Below are positions 37,832 through 48,071 of a stretch of 64,000 nucleotides of DNA, piece by piece. Origin of the DNA: Rhodospirillaceae bacterium (GTDB lineage: Bacteria; Pseudomonadota; Alphaproteobacteria; Rhodospirillales; UBA2165); contig PBNV01000031.1 of assembly GCA_002723345.1 (NCBI GenBank), positions 51,953-115,952 on the forward strand, in the 5' to 3' direction. A program made the position numbers and the translations under genes. A model generated the notes under the pieces. That model searched no databases and was not told where the DNA came from. It saw only the letters and a program-made list of their open reading frames with translations. Each line of letters starts with the position of its first letter. Position 1 is the stretch's first letter.

Positions 37832-39175
37832 ATGGCAGGCGATGCTGGGACTATTTTTGCAGTTTCAAGTGGTGCCGGTCGTGCCGGGATCGCGGTCGTT
37901 CGGTTATCGGGACCAGACACTCTCGAGGCGGTGACGCGTTTCACCGGGCTTACCGATATACTGCCTCGAAAGGCGACGCGTGTCACTGTGAAGGATCCGG
38001 AATCTGGGGAACTGCTCGATGACGGATTAGTCTTGGTCTTCCCTAAACCAAGGAGTTTTACTGGCGAAGATGTGGCAGAGTTGCACGTGCATGGCAGCCG
38101 CGCTGTGCTGGATGATATTATAATCGCTCTCTCACGCCAACCGGCGTTGCGCCCGGCGGAAGCGGGAGAGTTTTCCCGGCGTGCCTTCGACAATGGGAAA
38201 TTTGATTTGACGGCGGCAGAGGGCCTGGCTGATCTGATCAACGCTGAGACCACCGCGCAAAGGCGTCAAGCCCAACGGCAACTGCGGGGGGATCTTGCAG
38301 CGCTGTATGACGACTGGCGAGATCGCTTGATGAAGGCTATTGCGCTTTTTGAGGCCGAGATTGATTTTTCAGATGAAGAATTGCCGCCGGGCCTTCGTGA
38401 TGAAGTGGATTCAGCGGTCCAGCTACTTGAGGCTGAGATTAAAGATCATGTTGCTGATCCTGATCGGGGGCGACGTGTGCGTGACGGATTTTATATTACG
38501 GTATTGGGTGCGCCCAATGTCGGGAAATCAAGTCTGGTAAACCGTCTTTCCAAGCGGGATGTGGCCATTGTGTCGGAAGTCGCCGGCACGACACGGGATG
38601 TGGTCGAGGTTCACTTGGATTTAGGAGGTTTTCCTGTGATTGTTGCGGATACGGCGGGTTTGCGGCACGGCTCAGACGTGATTGAGAACGAGGGCATTCG
38701 GCGTGCGCGTGCGCGCGCGGAGACTTCGGACCATCGTTTGGTCCTGTTTGATGGCACCCAGTTACATGACCTGGATCCAGAAACGGTCAAATTGGTCTAC
38801 GCCCCAGATACGGTGACCGTTATTACAAAATCAGATCTTATGGAGAGCGGTTGGGTACCTCCGGCAGAGCTTCCCGACCCTATCTTAGTGTCATCGGAAA
38901 CCGGGGAAGGGATAGAAGAGCTGGTTGAGCGGTTGCGGCTGGACGTTGAAATCCGGCACGGGGGATCTACAGCGCCTTTGCTTACTCGGGTTCGACATCT
39001 TGTGGCGTTGCAAGACTGTTTGTCGGGCTTATCCGGGTATCAACAGGCAGGAGGAGTGGAACTGGCGGCAGAAGATCTGCGCCTGGCGGTTCGAGCATTG
39101 GGAAAAATCACAGGTCGGGTTGATGTTGAAGACGTTCTCGATATCATTTTTAAAGAATTCTGTATTGGAAAGTAG
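37832..39175 (+). CDS. mnmE: tRNA uridine-5-carboxymethylaminomethyl modification GTPase MnmE
   Basis: GTPase that with MnmG modifies U34 of tRNAs reading NNA/NNG codons. 447 residues. N-terminal folate-binding domain (AGTIFAVSSGAGRAGIAVVRLSG), helical domain, and an inserted G domain with GAPNVGKSSL (G1, about 226-235), DTAGL (G3) and TKSD (G4). The protein ends in the catalytic CIGK motif. MnmG follows after a 182-bp gap that carries a parS site. Complete. Confidence 0.97.
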   Translation: MAGDAGTIFAVSSGAGRAGIAVVRLSGPDTLEAVTRFTGLTDILPRKATRVTVKDPESGELLDDGLVLVFPKPRSFTGEDVAELHVHGSRAVLDDIIIALSRQPALRPAEAGEFSRRAFDNGKFDLTAAEGLADLINAETTAQRRQAQRQLRGDLAALYDDWRDRLMKAIALFEAEIDFSDEELPPGLRDEVDSAVQLLEAEIKDHVADPDRGRRVRDGFYITVLGAPNVGKSSLVNRLSKRDVAIVSEVAGTTRDVVEVHLDLGGFPVIVADTAGLRHGSDVIENEGIRRARARAETSDHRLVLFDGTQLHDLDPETVKLVYAPDTVTVITKSDLMESGWVPPAELPDPILVSSETGEGIEELVERLRLDVEIRHGGSTAPLLTRVRHLVALQDCLSGLSGYQQAGGVELAAEDLRLAVRALGKITGRVDVEDVLDIIFKEFCIGK

Positions 39176-39193
39176 GAGTATCGAGCTCCCCTG

Positions 39194-39209
39194 TGTTTCA
39201 CGTGAAACG
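39194..39209. promoter_or_regulatory. parS site 1 (mnmE-mnmG gap)
   Basis: TGTTTCACGTGAAACG, 15 of 16 bases of the consensus ParB-binding palindrome TGTTTCACGTGAAACA; only the last base differs. Confidence 0.93.
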
Positions 39210-39357
39210 CTAAATATAGATTTGTATAATCGATTTAAACTATATATGGACAAAACATGGAGCCGCTAAAACTTGGTGATTAACCGATTGGAGCACGGGT
39301 TTTTGTGTTAGTGCCGTTAATTGACTTCGGCAATTACTCTGCTTACATTTCGCTCCC

Positions 39358-41238
39358 ATGAGTCAGATCTATTCGAATACGTCTTATGATGTTATTGTCA
39401 TCGGCGGTGGCCACGCGGGCTGTGAAGCAGCGGCTGCTGCTGCTCGAGTGGGTGCGGCGACGGTGCTCGTTACGCATAAGCTCGAGACAATCGGCGAAAT
39501 GTCGTGTAATCCGGCTATTGGTGGGTTAGCGAAAGGGCAGTTGGTTCGAGAAATTGATGCCTTAGACGGTCTCATGGGCCGGGCTATTGATGCGTCTGGT
39601 ATCCAGTTCCGCATGCTCAATCAGTCCAAAGGGCCGGCCGTGCGGGGGCCACGGGCACAAGCAGATCGGGCCTTGTACCGGGGAGCTGTGCAAAACCTTC
39701 TGGAGGAGGAAGACAATCTTACTACTGTTGAAGGATCGGTCGAAGATCTTCATTTCTCGCCAGAAGGGCAACTGACAGGCATTATTTTGGGGACCGGAGA
39801 TCTACTCCTGGCCCCAAAGGTGGTGGTGACCACGGGTACGTTTTTGCGTGGTCTCATCCACATCGGAGAGACCCAAATCCCTGCCGGACGGGTGCACGAG
39901 TCGCCTGCCGTAGGTTTGTCCTATACCTTTAAGCGCTTGGGCTTCGCTCTCGACCGGTTAAAGACGGGCACGCCGCCTCGTCTCGATGGGGCAAAGATCA
40001 GATGGGACGGACTGGACCGCCAGCCAGGCGACGTGCCACCTCGGCCTTTTTCGTTCTTGACGGGTGAAATTCAAACGCCGCAGATTGATTGCCACATCAC
40101 TCAAACCAACCCTGCTACCCACGATATCATTAGGGCCAACCTCCATCGTGCCCCCATGTATTCTGGCCAGATCGATAGCACCGGGCCCAGGTATTGTCCG
40201 TCCATTGAGGACAAAGTGGTGCGCTTTTCCCATCGGGACAGCCATCAAATCTTTTTGGAGCCAGAGGGCCTCGAAGATACCACGGTATATCCCAATGGTA
40301 TTTCAACATCACTGCCTGAAGATGTTCAGTTGGCCTTGCTTAAAACCATTCCTGGTTTGGAAGAGGCTGTGATGGTTAGGCCGGGTTATGCCATCGAATA
40401 TGATTTTGTTGATCCGAGAGAACTGCATCCCACGTTGGAGACGAGACGAGTCCCAGGTCTGTTTCTCGCGGGCCAGATCAATGGCACCACTGGGTATGAA
40501 GAAGCTGGCGCGCAGGGTCTTGTGGCGGGCGCCAATGCTGCCCTTTCTAGTGCAGGAAACGACGCGCTTGTGCTTGATCGGGCCGATGCGTATATTGGGG
40601 TACTGATCGATGATCTGGTCACCCTGGGCACGCGCGAGCCATATCGCATGTTCACCTCTCGGGCGGAGTACCGTTTGCATTTGCGAGCGGACAATGCGGA
40701 TCAACGCCTGACTCCTCTGGGCGAGCGGTACGGGCTAATTTCGTCAACACGTCGAATGGGCTTTCGAACCAAACAACGGGCCTTGGATGCGGCGGTTGCG
40801 TTGGCAACGTCTCTCTCCGCCACCCCCGCGGCACTCGCACGCGGCGGTTTTCGGATCAACCAGGATGGTGTCCGGCGTTCCGTGCTTGATTTGCTCGCAT
40901 ACCCGGATGTGACCCTCGCTAGGCTGGCCGGGGTATGGCCAGAACTCAAAGCGCTGGAGGATGACGTTGCAGAGCAGCTTGAGATTAAAGGTCTCTATGC
41001 TGGCTATATGAAACGGCAGGAAGTTGACATGCGGTCATTCAGGAAGGATGAAGCCTTGAAATTGCCGGCGGATCTAGACTATGACGCAATCGGCGGCCTC
41101 TCTGCGGAGATCGTTCAGAAGCTGCAATCGGCCAAACCATCGAGCCTTGGCGCGGCGGCGCGGATTTCCGGGGTCACGCCGGCGGCGCTGACGTCTCTCC
41201 TGGCTTATGTCAAGCGATCGGGCCAACGGGCGGCCTAA
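39358..41238 (+). CDS. mnmG: tRNA uridine-5-carboxymethylaminomethyl modification enzyme MnmG
   Basis: FAD-dependent partner of MnmE in wobble-uridine modification. 626 residues, full length. FAD-binding [21 protein letters not shown] (about residues 10-30, Rossmann motif), the conserved [25 protein letters not shown] region (about 42-66), and the later [23 protein letters not shown] block (about 370-392) are diagnostic. The C-terminal helical domain ends ...[10 protein letters not shown]. It is followed 27 bp later by rsmG, with a parS palindrome in the junction. Confidence 0.98.
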   Translation: MSQIYSNTSYDVIVIGGGHAGCEAAAAAARVGAATVLVTHKLETIGEMSCNPAIGGLAKGQLVREIDALDGLMGRAIDASGIQFRMLNQSKGPAVRGPRAQADRALYRGAVQNLLEEEDNLTTVEGSVEDLHFSPEGQLTGIILGTGDLLLAPKVVVTTGTFLRGLIHIGETQIPAGRVHESPAVGLSYTFKRLGFALDRLKTGTPPRLDGAKIRWDGLDRQPGDVPPRPFSFLTGEIQTPQIDCHITQTNPATHDIIRANLHRAPMYSGQIDSTGPRYCPSIEDKVVRFSHRDSHQIFLEPEGLEDTTVYPNGISTSLPEDVQLALLKTIPGLEEAVMVRPGYAIEYDFVDPRELHPTLETRRVPGLFLAGQINGTTGYEEAGAQGLVAGANAALSSAGNDALVLDRADAYIGVLIDDLVTLGTREPYRMFTSRAEYRLHLRADNADQRLTPLGERYGLISSTRRMGFRTKQRALDAAVALATSLSATPAALARGGFRINQDGVRRSVLDLLAYPDVTLARLAGVWPELKALEDDVAEQLEIKGLYAGYMKRQEVDMRSFRKDEALKLPADLDYDAIGGLSAEIVQKLQSAKPSSLGAAARISGVTPAALTSLLAYVKRSGQRAA

Positions 41239-41250
41239 GCACGGCTCGAC

Positions 41251-41266
41251 TGTTTCACGTGAAACA
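41251..41266. promoter_or_regulatory. parS site 2 (overlapping the rsmG start codon)
   Basis: Perfect 16-bp TGTTTCACGTGAAACA. Its last base is the A of the rsmG ATG (41266), so bound ParB would sit on the translation start and where a ribosome-binding site would be. Confidence 0.96.
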
Positions 41267-41907
41267 TGATCCGATCCTCCTTTACCTTTGAAGACTTTCA
41301 ATCGCGCGCCAATGTTTCACGTGAAACATTGGACAAACTGCAAGTCTACGCAGATCTGCTCCTCAAATGGCAGGAATCCGTTAACCTGGTCGGCCCTGGC
41401 ACGGTGCCAGAAATATGGCATCGCCATTTTTATGACTCAGCGCAGCTTTTTCCTTACTTGATATCTGATGGTCCCGTGATTGACATGGGGAGCGGTGCTG
41501 GGTTTCCCGGTCTTGTCCTGGCGGCGATGGGGCGGCGAAACGTGATCCTCATCGAGTCAAATGGCAAAAAATGCTCGTTCCTTCGTGACGTAAACCGCCA
41601 ATTGTCTCTCGATGTGATGATCTGTCAGGCGCGAATTGAGGCCTGTGGCTCCCTCCCGGGGGCGCAATATGTCGTGTCCCGAGCTTTGGCCCCTTTGGAC
41701 ATGTTGCTGTTTTACGCCCACCCTCTGCTTGCTGATGACGGCACATGCCTATTTTTTAAGGGCCGGTCCGTCGAAACGGAATTGACGTCAGTCAAAAAAA
41801 ATTGGACTATGCAGTGTAATTCTTACCCCTCGGAAACCGATCCAAAGGGTGTTATCCTGACCATAGGAGGCTTAGCTCCGCGATATGACGGACTTAAAAC
41901 ACAGTAA
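41266..41907 (+). CDS. rsmG: 16S rRNA (guanine-527-N7)-methyltransferase RsmG
   Basis: SAM-dependent methyltransferase of 16S rRNA G527. 213 residues. Motif I VIDMGSGAGFPGLVLAAMG (about residues 72-90) and the ESNGKKCSFLRDV region (about 98-110) are typical. The NVSRET stretch near residue 16 is encoded by parS site 3. The 3' end overlaps the parA start by 23 bp, so rsmG-parA-parB form one transcription unit. Confidence 0.96.
   Translation: MIRSSFTFEDFQSRANVSRETLDKLQVYADLLLKWQESVNLVGPGTVPEIWHRHFYDSAQLFPYLISDGPVIDMGSGAGFPGLVLAAMGRRNVILIESNGKKCSFLRDVNRQLSLDVMICQARIEACGSLPGAQYVVSRALAPLDMLLFYAHPLLADDGTCLFFKGRSVETELTSVKKNWTMQCNSYPSETDPKGVILTIGGLAPRYDGLKTQ
41313..41328. promoter_or_regulatory. parS site 3 (inside rsmG)
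   Basis: Perfect TGTTTCACGTGAAACA within the rsmG reading frame, encoding part of NVSRET. It is 47 bp from site 2, close enough for ParB spreading between them. Confidence 0.96.
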
Positions 41908-42694
41908 GTTCCATTCTTTGCCTCGCATTTTGGCCATTGCCAATCAGAAGGGCGGGGTCGGCAAAACAACAACAACGATTAATTTGGCGACAGCCCTGGC
42001 TGCTGTCCGAAAGCGCGTTCTAGTGGTTGACTTAGACCCCCAGGGCAACGCGAGCACAGGGCTTGGCCTGCATAAAGCCGATCGAAAGGTAAACACTTAT
42101 CACGTGTTAATCGGGGAAGCAGATATTCCGAGCACATGCACAGAAACTGATATCCCGGGCTTGGCCGCCATTCCGTCTGGTCCCGACTTGGCAGGTGCGG
42201 AAATTGAGTTGGTAGACGTCGAGGATAGGCTTCATCGTTTGAAGGCTGCAATGGCAGGCCAGGTAGAACTGTATGACTATGTGCTGATCGATTGCCCGCC
42301 AGCTCTGGGTCTCCTGACGGTGAATGCTCTGATCGCGGCCGATTCTGTGCTGGTCCCACTGCAATGTGAATTTTTTGCCCTTGAGGGCATCAGCCAGTTG
42401 GTGCGTACTATTAACCGAGTGCGCAACGCCTATAATCCAACACTAGATATTCAGGGTATTGTTCTGACAATGTTTGACAAACGCAACAATTTGTCAGACT
42501 CCGTGGAGTCGGAAGTTCGAGACCATTTCGGTGAAATTGTATACGAGACGGTTATCCCACGGAATGTGCGCGTCTCGGAGGCGCCCTCTTTTGGTAAGCC
42601 GGTCCTTCTTTATGATACGGCATGCGCGGGGTCCCAGGCTTATATTCATCTGGCCAGTGAAGTGCTCCGACGTGAACAGACGCAGGCAGCCTGA
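41885..42694 (+). CDS. parA: Chromosome partitioning ATPase ParA (Soj)
   Basis: Walker-type ATPase that moves ParB-parS complexes to segregate replicated origins. 269 residues. Deviant Walker A KGGVGKTTT (about residues 23-31), the DLDPQGNASTGLG switch (about 50-62) and Walker B YVLIDCPPALGLLTVNAL (about 131-148) are intact. There is no N-terminal HTH, so it is a chromosomal (type Ia without regulator domain / Soj-like) ParA. Its stop overlaps the parB start. Confidence 0.97.
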   Translation: MTDLKHSKFHSLPRILAIANQKGGVGKTTTTINLATALAAVRKRVLVVDLDPQGNASTGLGLHKADRKVNTYHVLIGEADIPSTCTETDIPGLAAIPSGPDLAGAEIELVDVEDRLHRLKAAMAGQVELYDYVLIDCPPALGLLTVNALIAADSVLVPLQCEFFALEGISQLVRTINRVRNAYNPTLDIQGIVLTMFDKRNNLSDSVESEVRDHFGEIVYETVIPRNVRVSEAPSFGKPVLLYDTACAGSQAYIHLASEVLRREQTQAA

Positions 42695-43614
42695 TGGCGG
42701 AGGACGGGAAACGCAAGCGTCTGGGACGCGGCCTTGATGCGCTTTTTAGTGAAAGTTCACATGTAATACCTGATGACAATGCAGCCATTCCGGTCTCGAA
42801 TCCCCATTTACCGACCGGTAGGGCGGTCCAATCTGCTGCCATCGAGCGTCTCCAGCCGGGACGGTACCAGCCACGCCGGTACTTTGATCCTGATGAGTTA
42901 GAAGAGTTGGCAGAGTCCCTGAAAAACCATGGTGTTATACAACCCATACTTGTTCGTGAGGCAGTAAATGGCGAAGCTGATTACGAAATTATCGCCGGTG
43001 AACGGAGATGGCGCGCCGCTCAACTTGCTCAGCTGCATAGCATCCCTATTTTGGTGCATGAGCTTACGGACTCCGAGGCCCTCGAAATTGCCCTAGTAGA
43101 AAATTTGCAACGGGAAAACCTCTCTCCTCTGGAAGAGGCGGACGGTTATAAGCGCCTGATGGATGAGTTCTTGCACACTCAAGAAGCCCTCGGCGACCTG
43201 CTGGGTAAGAGCCGGAGTCACGTGGCGAACATGATGCGTCTTTTGGGTCTGCCAAATGAGGTAAAAACCCTGTTGGAGACGGGCCAACTCAGCGCGGGGC
43301 ATGGGAGGGCTCTTCTGGGCGCTGATGATCCTGCAGCGCTTGCCAGAGATGTTATCAAGAAGGGCCTAAATGTTCGACAAACTGAAAAACTTGTAAAAAG
43401 CGGAAATATTGCAAACAAACCTGAAACGAGGAAGCGGATAAAAGATAGTAATACGATTGCTCTCGAACAAGATCTTGCCGCTTTGCTCGGTCTGCAGGTC
43501 ACTATCGATTTCAAGGACCCAGGCGGCAAGCTTGTAATTGCCTACGAAAGCCTGGAGCAATTGGACGAAATTTTAAAGCGCCTTAAAGGTCGTGAGGCCC
43601 CCCAAACCGATTAG
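42694..43614 (+). CDS. parB: Chromosome partitioning protein ParB (Spo0J)
   Basis: CTP-dependent clamp that loads on parS and recruits SMC/ParA. 306 residues. The short N-terminal RLGRGLDALFSE motif (about residues 8-19) is the ParA-interaction peptide. The CTPase/nuclease-like domain (IERLQPGRYQPRRYF, HGVIQPILVREA, EIIAGERRWRAAQLA), the helix-turn-helix (LGDLLGKSRSHVANMMRLLGLP) and the C-terminal dimer domain follow. All parts are present; three parS sites lie within 3.5 kb upstream. Confidence 0.98.
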   Translation: MAEDGKRKRLGRGLDALFSESSHVIPDDNAAIPVSNPHLPTGRAVQSAAIERLQPGRYQPRRYFDPDELEELAESLKNHGVIQPILVREAVNGEADYEIIAGERRWRAAQLAQLHSIPILVHELTDSEALEIALVENLQRENLSPLEEADGYKRLMDEFLHTQEALGDLLGKSRSHVANMMRLLGLPNEVKTLLETGQLSAGHGRALLGADDPAALARDVIKKGLNVRQTEKLVKSGNIANKPETRKRIKDSNTIALEQDLAALLGLQVTIDFKDPGGKLVIAYESLEQLDEILKRLKGREAPQTD

Positions 43615-43843
43615 AAAGAAGCGCTAATTCTGAAGCGCAGTCTGACCCAGCGGTATTTCCGAATAGTTTAGCGGGTGTAGGACGCGAAATTGGTCCCGAC
43701 GATAATACCATTCAGTAATTAGAAATCGTAGCCTCCCGGACTGTGAGGTTATCCGATGGTGAGAATGCAAAAATAACCCGGTGAGCCCGCCGTTGGTCCA
43801 GTTGACACAATGTGATGTAAGCATTTTCGGCCAAGACATTCCC
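43615..43843. other. Gap between convergent parB and holA
   Basis: 229 bp between the parB and holA stops. A minus-strand frame of 71 codons (43624-43839) fills most of it, but it has no homologue I recognise, its AGGGG is too close to the ATG, and its composition is not distinctive. I regard it as probably non-coding. Confidence 0.4.
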
Positions 43844-44866
43844 CTATCGGGCGCGTCCTATTTGTGCCAGGCGCATTAGCGCCCTCTCTCCAATAGCCTG
43901 AATGGGGGCTCCGGTTGATTTACACTGACCTTCCGCCTCAGTCAAAAGCTGTAATGCTGTTGCTAATTGGGGCTCTGTCCAAATATTCAGCTGCCGCTGA
44001 AATCGTTCTACAAACATGAAGAGCACGGGCGGCCTTAAGCTTTTTATGGCCTCGTGTGGCTTCTTGCCTTGGCCGCAGGCAGCGGCAGCAAGGTGCAGTC
44101 GCTGAAAATGTCGTTGGGCAGCCCGCACCAACATAATGGGTGATATGCCCTCAGCAGTCGCTCGGTGCAATCCGGTTTCTAGAGCCTGTCCGTCTCCCGT
44201 GCCGACGGCGTAGATGATTTCTTCAATAGAGAGAGCTCCATTGTCGTCTATTACTGCGATCGCATCCTCGAGAGAGACTTCAGATTTCGCGCCGGCATAG
44301 ATAATTAACTTCTCAATTTCGCGGCGTGATACCAGCCGATCGGATCCCAAATGTTCAATTATGTAATTCGATGCATCCCGACTAAATGTGATCCCTGCTA
44401 CGCGGCTCATTTCTGCAACTAGAGATGCGAGGGTGGCCCTGTCATCTTCATAACAAGCCAGGGAGGCGCCATGCTCATGGTTTTCTATAAGTTTCCGAAC
44501 CGGTGAGGTGGGGGCCAGATCCGCGGCTTCTAAAACTACCAGCGTTTCTACATTCGCCATCTCGAGGACCTGTTTCAAGGCGGCTGAAATATCTTCAGCG
44601 CCGAGACGCACAAGCACTACCCGCCGTCCACCCGTTAGTGATTGTGCGGCTGCTTCATCTGCAAGGCAGGCCGGGTCACTTCTGATGGCCGATCCCGTTA
44701 ATTCTGAGACCTGAAACGGATCCTGTAGGTTTGACACAATGCTCAGTGCAAGATTCCTTACCCTTTCGTGTATCAAGCCCGCGTCTCTGCCGTGGACTAA
44801 TACGACGCGCATCTCAGCGATCGGATTTTTTGAGAACGCATCAGCGTTGCGCGCAGTAATTTTCAT
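43844..44866 (-). CDS. holA: DNA polymerase III delta subunit
   Basis: Clamp-loader subunit that opens the beta clamp. 340 residues, the usual length. The N-terminal AAA+-like domain (RVVLVHGRDAGLIHERVRNLA, about residues 21-41), the conserved EAADLAPTSPVRKLIE region and the C-terminal collar domain (LSIEEIIYAVGTGDGQALE..., LVRAAQRHFQRLHLAAAA) match HolA. Its ATG overlaps the end of the restored lptE frame (ATGA), supporting the leuS-lptE-holA operon order typical of proteobacteria. Confidence 0.94.
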   Translation of the reverse strand: MKITARNADAFSKNPIAEMRVVLVHGRDAGLIHERVRNLALSIVSNLQDPFQVSELTGSAIRSDPACLADEAAAQSLTGGRRVVLVRLGAEDISAALKQVLEMANVETLVVLEAADLAPTSPVRKLIENHEHGASLACYEDDRATLASLVAEMSRVAGITFSRDASNYIIEHLGSDRLVSRREIEKLIIYAGAKSEVSLEDAIAVIDDNGALSIEEIIYAVGTGDGQALETGLHRATAEGISPIMLVRAAQRHFQRLHLAAAACGQGKKPHEAIKSLRPPVLFMFVERFQRQLNIWTEPQLATALQLLTEAEGQCKSTGAPIQAIGERALMRLAQIGRAR

Positions 44867-45379
44867 CGTCGCGATATGGGTTTGTTCGGTGTTTGTAAGT
44901 ACGAGGCGATGCGGTTTGTTATATCGTTGCTCAATTCTCGCACGGCCCGCCGACGGGCATTTTGTTCCGTGGCGAGGGTGCCAAAATTCGAGCTTAAAAT
45001 ATTGTAGCTTGTGACTATCTCTGTCTGACCTGTAAGCATGCGTCCCGCAAATTGCTCAAGCCCCTTAAGTTGAAACTTGGCTGTGAATGTCAGATTAGCC
45101 CGAGTGGAAACGTCCGTTTTTTTTTATGGCTAACTCCTGTTTCGACTCTGAAATTTGGACTGTCAGATTGTATTTGGGTTTTCTGGGTGATCCTGTGGGA
45201 TTGATCCGATCCAAGAGCAGGTTGCGCAATTGCTGTCCAATACGATCCTTGATTGGTGCCACCCGTATGGTCGACAATTCGGCGCTGATATTAGATGGTC
45301 CAGCACTGCCATAAATCGGCTCAAATCCGCACCCTGTTAGAAGCCCCAACGCGGCCAGACTGTAGATTAATTTAAACAA
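44863..45379 (-). CDS. lptE: LPS-assembly lipoprotein LptE, interrupted by a frameshift
   Basis: LptE plugs LptD in the outer-membrane LPS translocon. From TTG 45379 (overlapping the leuS stop) the frame reads a lipoprotein signal ([17 protein letters not shown], lipobox LTGC), then [23 protein letters not shown], but stops at 45095 after 94 residues. A run of nine A on the coding strand (T at 45117-45125) lies just before. Removing one A continues the protein as [19 protein letters not shown] and later [22 protein letters not shown], ending at 44863 with an ATGA overlap to holA, for 171 residues, the normal family length. So the gene is either slippage-decoded, freshly mutated or mis-sequenced; the last is common at homopolymers. 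Confidence 0.85.
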
Positions 45380-47936
45380 CGATGTTCACTATCTTGTTGG
45401 GTACATAAATGATTTTACGAGGATCTCTCCCATCGAGCATTTTGACAACAGAGTCAATCTTTAGAGCTGATAATTCGACACTATTCTGATCCATTTCTTT
45501 CGCTACTTTCAGGGTTCCGCGCAATTTTCCGTTAACTTGGACGGCTAAGGTAACCATTTCTTCTTCCAGGAAACCCGGCTCAAACACGGGCCAGGTAGCG
45601 TCAGCTACTAACGCCTGATGACCCAGAGCGTGCCACATTTCCTCCGCCAAATGAGGCATGATAGGGGAAATAAGCCGGATCACGACTTCAAGACCATCCC
45701 GATATACCCACCCAGCGCCTGCTTCGTCTGGGAAAAGGCTCTCCAGCACGTTGGTAAGTTCTCGAATGCGGGCAACTGCTTTATTAAAATGGAATCGATC
45801 TAAATCATTACTGACGGCGGCGATGGTCTTGTGTATTGCGCGATGGGCGGCCGCTACATTTTCCCCCATCTCCGTTGGAGTCGGTAAGCCCGCTGCGATA
45901 AGAGGGATATTGGGTTCACTCACCATACGCCACAAACGGTTTATGTAACGCCAGGCCCCTTCAATCCCAGCTTCTGTCCAATCCAGGTCACGGTCGGGTG
46001 GGCTGTCGGACAACATAAATAGCCGGGCCGTATCCGCACCGTACGTGGATATTATTTCCTCGGGATCAATGACGTTTTTGCGGGACTTACTCATTTTTAC
46101 TGACCGGCCAATGGTTACAGGTGATCCGTTTGCTACGGTCACATTTTCACCGGCGTCGCTTTGATGAACGTCGTCGGGAAAAAGCCATTCTCCCCTTTCG
46201 TCTTGATATGTCTCGTGGCAAACCATGCCTTGGGTCATTAATCCTGAAAACGGTTCCGCCACATCTAGGTGCCCACATTTTTGGAGGGCGCGGGTGAAAA
46301 AGCGCGAATATAGCAGGTGTAACACTGCATGTTCTATGCCACCAATATATTGATCAACTGGCATCCAATAGGCCATCGCAGCGGCGTCGAGGCCATTTTC
46401 CGCTTTGGGGGAGCAAAACCGGGCAAAATACCAGGATGATTCAAAAAATGTATCAAAAGTATCTGTTTCCCGTTCCGCGGGAGCACCGCAAGCCGGACAA
46501 TCCACGTTTTTCCATGTTGGGTGATGTTCCAATGGATTGCCGGGTTGCTCGAAACTGACCTCCTGAGGCAATTCAACCGGCAAGTTTTCCTCCGGAACAG
46601 GGACAATGCCGCAAGTGTCGCAGTTTATGACCGGTATGGGGCAGCCCCAATATCGCTGCCGGGATACACCCCAGTCTCGCAGCCGATAATTGATTTCACG
46701 GTCACCGATCCCGGCTTCCTCTAATCGGGTAGCTACGACTTCTTTGGCATCGCTTATTGACAGCCCATCAAGAAAGTCGGAATTGATATGGACACCGTCC
46801 TCCAGATACGCGATCTCCCCAATTGTAAACGTTTTTGGATCGGCCTCTTTAGGCGCGACAACCGGAATTACATCGAGATCGTATTTTCGGGCAAAATCCA
46901 AATCGCGCTGATCATGGCCAGGGCACCCAAAGATGGCTCCTGTGCCATAATCCATAAGGACAAAATTGGCCACAAACAATGGCAGTGTTTTGGTTGGAAT
47001 AAAGGGATGTCTGACCCGTAATCCAGTATCTATCCCTCTTTTTTCAGCCGTTTCTATCGCCGCTTCGCTGGTGCCTAGACGATTACAGTCCTCGACAAAG
47101 GCAGCTAAGTCTGGATTTTTGGCACATAATTCACTGGCAATGGAGTGGTTGGGTGAAATCGCACAAAACGTTGCGCCAAAGAGCGTATCTGCCCGGGTCG
47201 AAAAAACCTCTAATCGTTCGTTCCGTCCTTCAATTTTAAATCGGAGGCGCATGCCCTCGGACCGCCCTATCCAGTTTTCTTGCATCAGCCGCACTCGATC
47301 TGGCCAACGCTCCAATTCTTTGAGCGCTGACAAAAGGTCTTCCGAGTAGTCGGTGATTTTTAAAAACCACTGTGACAAACGTTTCTGTTCGACTAGGGCG
47401 CCAGAACGCCAGCCTTTACCGTCAATCACCTGTTCATTCGCTAGAACCGTTTTCTCAAGTGGATCCCAATTAACCCAGGCCTCTTTTCGGTAGGCCAAAC
47501 CTGCATCAAGAAAATCCAGAAACATTTTTTGTTCGTGTTTATAGTAATTGGGGTGACAAGTTGCGATCTCCCGATCCCAATCATATGACAATCCCATGCT
47601 CTTGAGTTGTTTTCGCATGACTGAGATGTTTTGTTCGGTCCACTCTGCTGGTGGAACGTTGTTGGCGATTGCAGCATTTTCAGCCGGCAGTCCAAATGCA
47701 TCCCAACCCATAGGATGGAGGACTTTGTATCCTCTGGCCCTTTTGTATCTCGCGACCAAATCTCCCAGCGTATAATTCCTGACATGGCCCATGTGAATAC
47801 GGCCCGATGGATAGGGAAACATTTCCAAGACGTAATATTTGGGGCCGTCCTCAATATCTGAGACGCTAAAACAATGGTTGTCCAACCACGCTTCTTGCCA
47901 ATGGGCTTCGGACTCTTTGAAATTATATCGGGTCAT
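45372..47936 (-). CDS. leuS: Leucyl-tRNA synthetase
   Basis: Class I synthetase charging tRNA-Leu. 854 residues, full length. HIGH-type motif [19 protein letters not shown] (about residues 41-59), the editing domain with [14 protein letters not shown] (about 240-253), zinc-ribbon cysteines ([30 protein letters not shown]) and KMSKS in [13 protein letters not shown] (about 613-625) are present. It heads the leuS-lptE-holA run on the minus strand, transcribed toward oriC. Confidence 0.98.
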   Translation of the reverse strand: MTRYNFKESEAHWQEAWLDNHCFSVSDIEDGPKYYVLEMFPYPSGRIHMGHVRNYTLGDLVARYKRARGYKVLHPMGWDAFGLPAENAAIANNVPPAEWTEQNISVMRKQLKSMGLSYDWDREIATCHPNYYKHEQKMFLDFLDAGLAYRKEAWVNWDPLEKTVLANEQVIDGKGWRSGALVEQKRLSQWFLKITDYSEDLLSALKELERWPDRVRLMQENWIGRSEGMRLRFKIEGRNERLEVFSTRADTLFGATFCAISPNHSIASELCAKNPDLAAFVEDCNRLGTSEAAIETAEKRGIDTGLRVRHPFIPTKTLPLFVANFVLMDYGTGAIFGCPGHDQRDLDFARKYDLDVIPVVAPKEADPKTFTIGEIAYLEDGVHINSDFLDGLSISDAKEVVATRLEEAGIGDREINYRLRDWGVSRQRYWGCPIPVINCDTCGIVPVPEENLPVELPQEVSFEQPGNPLEHHPTWKNVDCPACGAPAERETDTFDTFFESSWYFARFCSPKAENGLDAAAMAYWMPVDQYIGGIEHAVLHLLYSRFFTRALQKCGHLDVAEPFSGLMTQGMVCHETYQDERGEWLFPDDVHQSDAGENVTVANGSPVTIGRSVKMSKSRKNVIDPEEIISTYGADTARLFMLSDSPPDRDLDWTEAGIEGAWRYINRLWRMVSEPNIPLIAAGLPTPTEMGENVAAAHRAIHKTIAAVSNDLDRFHFNKAVARIRELTNVLESLFPDEAGAGWVYRDGLEVVIRLISPIMPHLAEEMWHALGHQALVADATWPVFEPGFLEEEMVTLAVQVNGKLRGTLKVAKEMDQNSVELSALKIDSVVKMLDGRDPRKIIYVPNKIVNIVV

Positions 47937-48071
47937 TTGAGGATGGATATCACCTTTTAAACCGGTTAGCTGACCTAATGGCTAATAGACTGTGACTGGG
48001 TAGCTTGGCAAGCAATGTCATACGGACAAACTGGCGCATACCCCGTGGCACAACAAAATTCCGTATCTCTC

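Noticed and set aside
43624..43839. 71-codon minus-strand frame after holA
   Set aside because: No recognisable homology or domain, ribosome-binding sequence too close to the ATG, and it fills a convergent-gene gap.
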